64,000 bases of DNA from Caenorhabditis remanei (taxonomy: Eukaryota > Nematoda > Chromadorea > Rhabditida > Rhabditidae), in the NCBI RefSeq assembly GCF_010183535.1, contig NC_071330.1:1435217-1499216 (forward strand). The letters are read 5' to 3'. A model generated the notes under the pieces. It was not told where the DNA came from, ran no database searches, and saw only the letters and a list, made by a program, of their open reading frames with translations. The translations under genes were made by a program, and so were the position numbers. Shown here piece by piece: positions 51,434 through 60,160 of the stretch (position 1 is its first letter; every line of letters begins with the position of its first letter).

Positions 51434-54285
51434 ATGCTCCGAGTAATTGTCCGTGGAGCACACACCAACTCGGCCGCCCGTCAGGCACTAATTGAGAAAA
51501 TTATTCGAGTCGATCATGCTGGAGAGTTGGGTGCCGATCGCATTTATGCTGGACAATTGGCTGTTTTACAAGGTTTTTTTTTGAAAGAAAAGAGGAAATT
51601 AGACTCCGCCCACTTTTCGCAATACCGGAGCGCAGTTTATTGGCAGAAATGGGCGGGGCCTAACTTATAAAAACTGAAAGAATGAAATGTGGGCGGAGCC
51701 TGATAAAACTCCGCCCATTTTTAAGTAAACAATGTGGGCGTGGCCCAACAAGCGCCGCCCTTTCTGTAAAAAGTTGTGAATATGTGGGCGGAGCTTAAGA
51801 AGATACATTTTTTGTTGTGGGCGGAGCATAACAAACTGAAATATTATGCAAATGTGGGCGGAGCCTAGTCCCGCCATTTCTTCTTTAAAAATGTGGGCGG
51901 AGCTTGTTACAATCGCGCTCTACCGAAACTCGGCAAAAACAATGAAGAGACGCAGAGAAAAAAAGAGTTTTTAGAGGAGATTTCGGTTGAGCGCAGTTGC
52001 TCACGGTTGAATTCAACTTTTTCGAATTTTTAGCAAAAAAATCCTGTTTTTCACAGAAAAATCAATAAAAAATTTCAAAATTTTTCATTTTTTTTCCAGG
52101 TTCCTCAATCGGTTCGGTGATCAAAAAGATGTGGGATGACGAGAAAGAACATCTGGATACGATGGAACGATTGGCGGCAAAACATAACGTGCCGCATACC
52201 GTATTCTCGCCGATTTTCAGCGTCGCCGCCTATGCACTCGGTAGATTTTTGAATTCCCGGGGAGATGCAAGTGCGCTCCATCGTCAAATTTGGCGGGAAA
52301 TTTGAATTTTTCGGTTTTGGTGTCGATTTACGCTGCAATTTGAAAAGCCATTACTGGCCGAACTTTCTTATTTTGGATTTCTAGGCTGTTTTAAGACAAT
52401 TTTTCGTCAAGAACGCATATTTTTATCGATTTTCGACAGTTTTTCATAATTTTTTGCATGAAATATCGGGGAAATTGGAGTAAAGCTGGCCTAGAAACTC
52501 AAAACTGAGAACTCTGCCATCACTTTCGTGCAGAAAATCGTGTTGTTAAGCTATTCCTCTCGAAAAATGAGAATTCAGAGTGAAAACTGTAAATTGACTT
52601 TTTTTAAGAATTTAATTTTTGAATATTTTTGAATTCCCGGGGAGATGCAAGTGCGCTCCATCGACAAATTTGGCGGGAAATTTGAATTTTTCGGTTTTGG
52701 TGTCGATTTATCGAAAAGTCAAGGCTGGCCGAACGTTCTAATGTTTGATTTCTAGGCCATGCACTGTTTTCCGACAATTTTTTGCCAGGAATGCATATTT
52801 TTATCGATTTTCGACGGTTTTTCATAATTTTTGCATGAAAAACCGGGGAAATTGGAGTAAAACTGGCCTAGGAACCGAAAATTGAGAACTCGGCCATTAG
52901 TAATTTGTTTTTGGGCTGAAAACTGTATTTTTGAACCTTTTTTTCCGAAAAATAAGAAATTGCGCCGTAAATCGACTCAAAAAACTTAAAAATTCAAATT
53001 TCCCGCCTTGAAATCCACTAGAGCGCGTTTGCATCCAACTTGGTGTTTCGTGCTGAAATTTGTGTTTTTGAGCTTTTCTTGTCGAAAAAATGGAGTTTTG
53101 GAGTGAATTTACGCCTTAAATCGATCCAAAAATTCAAATTTCCCGCCAAGTAAATCCATTGGAGCGCATTTGCATCATACCCAAATCTTCCAGGTGTTGG
53201 CACCGCCCTTCTCGGCAAAGAGAGCGCAATGGCGTGTACAGTTGCAGTCGAAGAACTCATCGGACAACATTATAATGATCAGTTGAAAGGTTTTTTTCTG
53301 AAAATTTCTGTTTTTTGAAAAAAAATTTTTCAGAACTCCTCGCCGACGACCCGGAAACCCACAAAGAGTTGCTGAAGACGCTGACAAGATTGCGTGATGA
53401 GGAACTTCATCATCATGATACTGGAATTGAGCATAATGGGTTGAAGGTAAATGCGCTCTATCGAAATTTTGGGGAAATTTGAAAATTTGCTTTAAAATGA
53501 GTGAAAATTCGATAAAATTCGATGAAAATTGGAGTTTTCCTGCGAAAATTGAGCTTTGGGTCTCTTTCAGTGAACAAGCGGATTTTTGAATTCTCGGGAA
53601 GATGCAAGTGCGCTCCATCGAAAAATTGGCGGGAAATTTGAATTTTCCAGGTTCTGGTGTCGATTTACGATACAATTTGAAAAGTCATTGCTGGCCGAAC
53701 TTTCTAATTTTGGATTTCTAGGCCATTCATCGTTTTCCGACTGTTTTTTGTCAGGAACGCTCAATTTTCAGCGTTTTTTCCTAATTTTTTGGTACAGGAA
53801 GACATAAAACTGGAGAAAAAAACCAAAAATTTTCAAATTTGACCAGAAAAACCATATAAATCCAGCCAAAAAGGTGCAAATTCGGATAAACAGACATACA
53901 GATGGACATCTGGACAGACAGACATACATATGGAGGACATCCGGATTGTCCACGAGGAGTACACGAAATCATTTACCGTGTACTCCACGTGGACAAGTGC
54001 TGATTTTGAGTAAATTTGAAGGTTTTGAAGTGATTTTGATCATTTTATTGGAGAAAATCCTTAAAACCGACGTAAATCTGAATTTCAACTAGTCCACGTG
54101 GAGTACACGAGAGTATTCATGGTGTACTCCACGTGGACAAGTAGAATCTCAGAAAAATTAAAATTTTATGTCCAATAGAGCGCACTTTCCACATTTCTTA
54201 TTTTCAGGCGCCCGCCTACGACGCCCTCAAATGGGTCATTCAAACCGGATGCAAGGGAGCCATCAAGATTGCCGAGAAAATTTGA
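51434..54285 (+). CDS. clk-1: 5-demethoxyubiquinone hydroxylase CLK-1/COQ7
   Basis: Exons 51434-51572, 52100-52240, 53194-53289, 53334-53446 and 54208-54285 give 188 residues. The enzyme hydroxylates demethoxyubiquinone in the last-but-one step of ubiquinone synthesis on the mitochondrial inner membrane. It is a di-iron carboxylate protein. Likely metal ligands are intact: DHAGE (Glu31), EKEH (Glu61, His64), VEE (Glu113) and EELHHHD (Glu149, His152). The first 20 residues ([20 protein letters not shown]) can form the mitochondrial presequence. [20 protein letters not shown] and [13 protein letters not shown] match worm CLK-1 closely. Introns 1, 2 and 4 are large and repeat-filled. Introns 2 and 4 have GCGCTC and GAGCGC motifs near opposite ends. 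Confidence 0.97.
51590..51905. repeat. GTGGGCGGAGC cluster in clk-1 intron 1
   Basis: GTGGGCGGAGCCTAA, ACTCCGCCCA and GGGCGTGGCCC variants recur about ten times on both strands over some 300 bp. A GCGCTC-type element follows at about 51906-52002. Confidence 0.7.
51906..52002 (+). mobile_element. Short GCGCTC-type element in clk-1 intron 1
   Basis: TTACAATCGCGCTCTACCGA on the left and TTTCGGTTGAGCGCAGTTG on the right are inverted. The inside has GAAGAGACGCAGAGAAAAA. It is non-coding. Confidence 0.6.
52244..53800 (+). repeat. Three direct copies of a GATGCAAGTGCGCTCCATCG repeat in clk-1 introns
   Basis: A segment of about 230-270 bp starting TTTTTGAATTCCCGGGGAGA, then GCAAGTGCGCTCCATCG and GGCGGGAAATTTGAATTTT, occurs near 52244 and 52618 in intron 2 and near 53580 in intron 4. 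The last copy is the more diverged. Each also shares TTCTAGGCC and TTTTTATCGATTTTCGAC-like blocks. The first copy begins within six bases of the exon 2 donor. Confidence 0.65.
53946..54143. repeat. Two palindromes of GTCCACGTGGAGTACACG type in clk-1 intron 4
   Basis: Near 53946-53999 and 54090-54143 the same hairpin occurs: TGTCCACG(TG)GAGTACACG, an 11-13-nt loop, then CGTGTACTCCACGTGGACAAG. Stems are about 18-20 bp. The loops differ (AAATCATTTAC against AGAGTATTCATG) while the stems are kept. The two lie about 144 bp apart. Confidence 0.65.
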
Positions 54286-54949
54286 ATAATTGTATTTTTT
54301 GCTTATATGTTGGTAGCAAATGCGCTCCATAGCTAACCAAATTTAAATAGTTTATCAATGGAGCGCAATTGCATATATTGAGACCCTCAGTTGTATAAAA
54401 TATAGCTTTTTCAAACCAAAAAAACTGACATTTCCCCCTCTTTTTTCCAACTAAAAAAGTTTCCTTTTTAGCGCCCATTTAGGCGTGGTAAACAGGGCGA
54501 TAAACAAAGTGGACACCAAGAAAAAAAGAGGAGAGGGAGTGGACAATGGAAACAAAAAAGGGGGGTGGCCACTTCTTTTTTTTTCTCGGGAGATGGTCAG
54601 TGGGCGAAAACTTTTTTTCTTCTCTTTTTTTTTTGGGATTTTCGGGATTTTTTTGTTTTGGCCTAAAAAGTCTTTTTCGCGCTCTACTATACTTTTTTTT
54701 GAAACATACTATTTTCTTGGAAGCGCGCTCCACCGCACTTTTCAAATTTATATTTGAAAATTTGAGAAAAAAAAAACGTTTGCAACTACGCTCTACCGGA
54801 CTTTTATCAATTTAATTTTTATCTAGCTAGCTCAATGCAAATGAGCTCCACCGCGCTGTCTCAAATCTCTCCAAATGTATTCTCAATAGAGCGCAATTGC
54901 AAGTGTACAATAGAGCGCGTTTTCATAATTTCCCGTTTTTTTCATGTTT

Positions 54950-55580
54950 CAAAAGGACATCCGGACAGACAGACACACAGACAGACAGCAATTTTGAAAT
55001 GTAAAAGAAACATTGTCATCGAACGGTCAGAAATCTGAATTTTTAGTTCTTTTTGTTGTGAGTTTCCTATATTTTGATTTTTCAACAATTTCTGAAGATC
55101 TGGACATCCGGACAAACGGACACACAGAGAGACGGTATCACATGCTCCAAAAACCGAAAATTTCCCCATTTTCGCTGCGAGACCCAAAAACTGGAAACTT
55201 AAAAAAACTTTTTTTTTAATTTCAAAATCCTGGACATCTGGACAGGCAGACACACAGACAGATATTAAAATAGGCATGGATATCTGGACATCAGGACACC
55301 AGGACACACAGACATCCGAAAAAAGTGAAGAATTCATCTTTGAAAATACAAAGAACTCAATCTTTTCCCAAAATTTTTTTTGTGAGACCCAATAATCCAA
55401 AATCCGGACATCCGGACTCACAGACAGACACTGAGACGTGGCATTTTAGGCTCCGCCCACAAAAACAGGGCTCAAGGCGGGGGCGGAGCCTTATATATCA
55501 TTCCCCAGTATTTTCCAATACCGCTTTGTGGGCGGGGCCTAAGATATCATGTCTCTATTTCTGTCTGTGTGTCCGGATGT
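54950..55580. repeat. GGACATCCGGACAGACAGACA repeat cluster
   Basis: GGACATCCGGACAGACAG, or the complement CTGTCTGTGTGTCCGGATG, recurs every 60-120 bp, alternating with AT-rich spacers and CTGCGAGACCC motifs. The same motif is in cua-1 introns near 13.9-14.9, 16.6-17.1, 20.2-20.5, 26, 28.5 and 34.9-36 kb, in clk-1 intron 4 and in the BTB gene introns. Confidence 0.7.
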
Positions 55581-57296
55581 CCGGATGTCCAAAATGTTGG
55601 GCTTCGGGTCTCACAACGAAAACGGGGAAAAAAAATGGAGAGGCAGCAGATAAAAGAAAGAGATACGGTCGAGAAAGCGCCACCTTATCTTTCCTCGCCG
55701 CGGTCGGCAATTTTCCTTGGCCGCACGGTTAAGGTCGATGCGTCGCCGCGTCCGATCTGTCAAGTAGCCAGTGTTCTTCTCACCCATCCCCCCACCAACT
55801 TTTTTCTTTTTTTGCCCCACTTTGTCCCCCCCATTCAACACAAAAAAACGCGTCGTCCCTCTTTTGCGCGGTCAAAGTACATCCATTCGTATCATTTGGA
55901 AGCCAAGAGACGCAGACAACACCGTCTCTCACTTCTCCACACTCTCTCGTCTCGTCCTCCCTAGGAGCAAGTTGCATTGGGAGCAAAAAGAGACCGAATC
56001 TGTTGGGACCAAAAAGATATTATCAATGTGTTTTGGGGCAGACGAAGAGGAGAAGAGAGAAGAGAGAAAAGTTTTCGAAAAGATAGTCTGTGCTTGTGTG
56101 ACGTAGTCAATGAGAGGACCCCCACGGCTTCAATTTTTTGTCTGCTCCAAATTTTTCAAAATCCTAAAAACTCCATATTCTCTTGAATTTGTCAAATTTA
56201 CCCGTTTTCGCTGCGAGACCCAGCTATTTAAAATTAGGACATCCGCACACACAGGCAGACACGGAGACCCAAAGCGGAAATAGAAAATTGGAAACAGTGT
56301 CTGTCTGTGTGTCCGGATGTCCAGGATTTTGAATTTAAAAAAAAAGTTTTCTGTTTTGGGTCTCGCAACGAAAATGTGAAATTATGGGTTTTCTGAGGAT
56401 GTGTACCGTCTGTCAGTGTGTCTATTTGTCCGAATGTCTGTTTCAAAACACGAAAAACGGAAATTTAAGAAAACGCGCTCTGTCGCATTATCAATGGGAA
56501 TGTCCGGATGTCCGCTGTACTTTTTTGGCGTTTTTTTGTTCCAGACTGGTTTTTAGGTACAGTACCCTCAGTTTGCTGCGGTGAGGTATACTGTAGGTAG
56601 GCAAACTGTACCTAGGACCTACAGTATCCCGTTTAGATTGAACGCTTTTTCTCGTAGAATCCCGAAAATTCGGAATTTCTGTCTTACAGTATACCTACAG
56701 TATACCTACAGTACCCTACTGTAGTCTGGAATTCAAGTTTACATACAGTACACCTACCGTATCCCTACCGTACACCAGTACACCGAATCTGACGCAAAAG
56801 TGCACAGATTCTGCGCAGACCGTACTCCCATCGCAAGTTGGTTACAGTACACCCACCGTAACCCTTAAAATACAGACACTTCACGCAAAAATGCACAGAT
56901 TTTGAAAATTCAAAAAAACTAACAGATTTCCCGATGTCCCCCCTACTCCCCTGGTCACTCTCTAATTTCCATACATCCCTTAATTTCCTCCCGCCTGTAA
57001 CCCGATCCATCCACTTTTTGCACTTCTCTCCCCCCTTCAAAATGACCTATTGGACGGGGGGAAGAGCTAATGATCAAAAGGGAGTATATGTTTATACTAG
57101 TAGTACTACTACTAGTGCAAACATAACCTCCTTTTCCTCCCTAAATACTACTACTTACTTACGGTTTAATGTATCTTTGGAGATAGTGCGGTAGGGCGCA
57201 CTTGCAACATTTGAAAATTTGAAAATTTTATTCTGAGCTTTTTCCCGCCCTCTTCTTTCCACCGCCACCTGTATCGAAACCGTTCCGCTCCTCGAT

Positions 57297-57371
57297 GTGA
57301 CGCGTGTAGCCTCCTGGCTACCGCTTTTGCCCACCACTCTGAGGGTCGGGGGTTCAATTCCCACTGACGCC
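57297..57371 (+). other. tRNA-like segment, probably a pseudo-tRNA or SINE core
   Basis: GTAGCCTCCTGGCTAC forms a D-arm-like hairpin with an A-box-like start, and GGGGGTTCAATTCCCAC matches a T arm with B box. The last bases TGACGCCA do not pair with the 5' side, and the anticodon arm is not clean, so this is unlikely to be a working tRNA. In reverse it encodes the familiar spurious peptide GIEPPTLRV. Confidence 0.55.
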
Positions 57372-58039
57372 AAATCTTTTTTGTTTTTTTTGTTTTCGTT
57401 TTTTATTACTTCCCAACTCAAAATAGCCACTATACCACTGGTTTTCAATCAAAAAAGTCGTCAAAAAGACTAAAAAAGGGAAAAGAGAGAGAGAGTTGGC
57501 ACTTTCGATGAAAATTTAATTAGATACATACACACAGAACTGACCGACCAGAGTGGACAACACGAATGTTTCTTCTCTTTTTTGTTAGGAGACAAAAAAG
57601 AGAAAAAAACTAAGAAGACTTGCTTTGTATCTTTTTTTCACTCTTTTTTTTATTTTATTTGAAAAAAAAAACTTTTTTGAAACAAAAAAGTTGTTTTAGG
57701 CCAAGACCCCAGTGATCTATGAGATACTGAGAACGCGCTCTGTAGCACTTTTATAACGAAAAATGAAAAAAATGTTTTAAAAAATGCAGTAGAGCGCATT
57801 TGCAAAATTTTTTTTTGAATTTCCATTGAAAATTTTTTTATTCCAAAAAATACTTTTGCAATAAAATCCACTCAATTTTCCACAATTCCTACCACTTCCG
57901 TAGCCCTTGAAAACACAAATTTTCCACTTGAAATTCTTTTTTTCTCATTTTTTCTTAATTCGATTGAATTGACCTTCTCATCACTATTTTATTGTTTTCT
58001 GGTCTTCTACCTCCTTATTTTTTATGAAAATCGGGCCAA

Positions 58040-58276
58040 TTTTATCTCTAGAAATGAAAAAAAAAACAAAAAAGAAATTGCCCGCAGGCGGAGTTGAACC
58101 CTTGACCCCGCGCGCCGCAATCAAAAATGGTAACCACTCGACCATGCGCCGCACTTTTAACACCTTCCCTCTTTCTGTTCACTATTCCGTGGAAATCGGT
58201 CCGAGATTGCAGATCGCCAGCAGCAATTTTTCCCCTCGCTAATTAAAAAAATGCACCAATTTCAATTATTTCCTCG
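58040..58276 (-). mobile_element. SINE-like element with tRNA-like core, copy 1
   Basis: On the minus strand it has CGAGGAAATAATTGAAATTG, then GACCGATTTCCACGGAATAG. A tRNA-like core follows with A-box-like TGGTCGAGTGG and B-box-like GGGTTCAACTCC (58074-58156), and then a T/A-rich end. A second copy at 60477-60725 matches along its whole length in the same orientation. The two are colinear but not identical. Confidence 0.7.
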
Positions 58277-58989
58277 CCAACTATACAAATGACATCATCT
58301 CATTCCGTATGTCCCTCCAGAACTCCCCTCCGCCTGCTGGGGGTGTCATCGCATTTGGTAGAAGAAGAAGAAGACGAAAAAAAGAAGAAGAAATGTATGT
58401 GATTCTGATGGAATGTACTAGTAACCCACTATGTATATGGGACGACTTTCTTTTCGTTTTTTTCTGTTCTTTTGACGTCATTTTAGGGTTTCAAAAGAGT
58501 TTCTTATCCTAGAGCCATGTTTCACCAGAATTTTATAAAAGTGCATCTTTGGAGCCAAGTACATGGTGGCTTTTTTGATTTTATTGTCTTGAATTTATAT
58601 CGGTTGTGTAGATCAAATCTAGACCTCCATTTTTGCAATTGACTACTTTTTTGTACAACCTTTCCCCAAAGAGATATAGCGTCTCAAAGTTTGTGAAGCA
58701 GGCTCTCGGGGTATCATTCTTTGGCTAACTATAACTTTGCAGGGTGAATCCGTACCAAAAAGTTGTCAACTACAAAAATAAAGCCCTTGACTTGTTTTAT
58801 ATTATATCAAAAATCTAGAGATTTAGCCTTAATAGGAACCCCATGACACCTGTTCAAAGTTAGGCAAGTTTCCTCCAAAACCGATATTTTTACATTTTCA
58901 AAACATCCCAAAAATCTACTCTTCCCTATTAAAACCTTTCAAAATCATGACCTAATTCTCTCCATTTCCCCTTTTTTGACCATATATAC

Positions 58990-59190
58990 CAATATATATA
59001 AATTTTCCCAACATAACAGTCCTCTCTGATCTGTTAATTGCCATTCCACTGGTCTCTCTCCTCTACCTGCTTTCCAAATTCATTGTCTCCGTCTCTCCGA
59101 TATTCTATACTCTCTAATTTGTGTTCCCCCTATAGAAGTTGTATATAGTAGTAGCAGTATACAATTAAAATTCGTTCGTTTCGACAAGAG
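58990..59190 (+). promoter_or_regulatory. Candidate promoter with TATATATAAA, upstream of the 60.2-kb gene
   Basis: TATATATAAAT at about 58993 is followed by a pyrimidine-rich, repeat-free stretch (CTCTCTCCTCTACCTGC, GTCTCCGTCTCTCCG) and by ATTCGTTCGTTTCGACAAG. This is the only non-repeat window between 58.5 and 60.1 kb. Assigning it to the gene starting at 60161 is a guess from position. Confidence 0.3.
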
Positions 59191-59339
59191 AAGACCATCC
59201 GTTTCCATTCATTTTTGTGTTTATAGTTTTTGGCTAGATACATGTTACAGTACAGCTACAGTACCCCTAGTATCCATTAATATGTTCTAAAATAGGTTTT
59301 AAACTCAAAAAACTAAAAAATCAAGAAAACAAAAAAAGT

Positions 59340-59416
59340 TTGGCGCGGCGCAGGAATCGAACCCTCGACCTTTTGAACGAAAGTCAAAAACGTTATCTCT
59401 TAGACCGCGAAACGCA
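59340..59416 (-). other. tRNA-like segment with Glu-type loop, probably a pseudo-tRNA
   Basis: On the minus strand, TTTTGACTTTCGTTCAAAA forms a six-pair stem with a seven-base loop CTTTCGT, whose anticodon position reads TTC. GAGGGTTCGATTCC follows as B box and T arm, and an A-box-like GCGGTCTAAGAG precedes. The acceptor arms (GTGCGTT and GCCGCGC) pair poorly. It could be a decayed tRNA-Glu copy or a SINE core. Confidence 0.5.
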
Positions 59417-59699
59417 CTGAAAGCGTAAGGTGGCTTTTAGCACACTTTTGCGGGGAAAGCGGGGGCGGAGTCGCCTTGTAGTTTCAACCCATTTTTTAAT
59501 TATTGCATACAAAAACTCTAAAAATAGAATGACAAGAAAAAAAAGGTTTTTGTCTGGAATTTTCATTAATCTTATTTTTTTGTGGGTATAATTATAATTA
59601 AAAATTGACTTTTGTACCGGAAACATTCATTAGTTTTTTTCGCTGTAAAACACACGATTCTCACTGAAAATTTGAGTTTGGCGCCAAAAATTCGGTTTT

Positions 59700-60100
59700 T
59701 AGGCTTTTACGATGGAGCGCGTTAGCAAGAGTGCCGAAGAGCGCACTTCCTATTCAGTATGTGTGAAAATACAGTATTTCATTGAAAATTTGAATTTACC
59801 CCCAAAAAACTCAGTTTTTAAGGTTTTTCGACGGAGCGCACTTTCCACTTTCAGAAGAACATTTATTAAAAATTTGAATTTGGCGCCGAAACATCCGGTT
59901 TTTAGCTTTTACGATGGAGCGCACTTTCCACTTTCAGAAAAAATCGATTTGAAATTTGAATTTCCCGCCAAAAACTCAGTTTTAAGGTTTTGCAGAGGAG
60001 CGCACTTTCCCTTCCTGAAAAAATTGATTTAAAATTTGAACCTCGCGGTGAACCTATATTTTCCTCAATATCACGATAGAGCGCACTCCCTACTCTTCTT
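59700..60100 (+). repeat. Tandem TTACGATGGAGCGCACTTTC repeats
   Basis: A degenerate 60-90-bp unit, TTTTACGATGGAGCGCACTT TCC followed by TTGAATTTGGCGCC-like and CAAAAACTCAGTTTTTAGG blocks, recurs about five times. It ends just upstream of the first exon at 60161. GAGCGCACTTTCC is the same half-site that lies before acceptors in clk-1 and cua-1. Confidence 0.65.
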
Positions 60101-60160
60101 CCTTCCCTTTTATCGATTTTTTGTCTCAATATCTATTAAAAACTTCTTAAATCTTCCAGA

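Larger units (their letters stand above)
54286..60160. other. 5.9-kb region without a recognisable gene
   Basis: No exon chain holds here. About 54.95-56.55 kb is dominated by GGACATCCGGACAGACAG motifs and GGGTCTCGCAACG-like motifs. About 55.65-56.1 kb is unusually free of repeats, with a GGCCGCACGGTTAAGG and pyrimidine-rich TCTCACTTCTCC stretch, and could be an upstream promoter or 5'UTR exon. 56.55-56.9 kb has CTACAGTATACC repeats. tRNA-like segments lie at 57297-57371, 58074-58156 and 59340-59416. Tandem GGAGCGCACTTTCCACTTTC repeats lie at 59.7-60.1 kb. Confidence 0.5.

Noticed and set aside
54479..54815. Lys/Phe-rich ORFs on both strands after clk-1
   Set aside because: They arise from A- and T-runs downstream of the gene and show no domain or splice support.
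55569..56106. Possible coding exons of 110-130 codons in the gene-free region
   Set aside because: Overlapping frames are all low-complexity, no in-phase splice partners are found, and the GACAGACA motif is translated in part. A promoter or 5'UTR is more likely.
57155..57448. 97-codon minus-strand ORF with GIEPPTLRV
   Set aside because: This peptide is the translation of a tRNA-like sequence read in reverse, a well-known annotation artefact.
59340..59416. A functional tRNA-Glu gene
   Set aside because: The anticodon arm is good, but the acceptor ends do not pair and the T stem has mismatches, so I list it only as tRNA-like.
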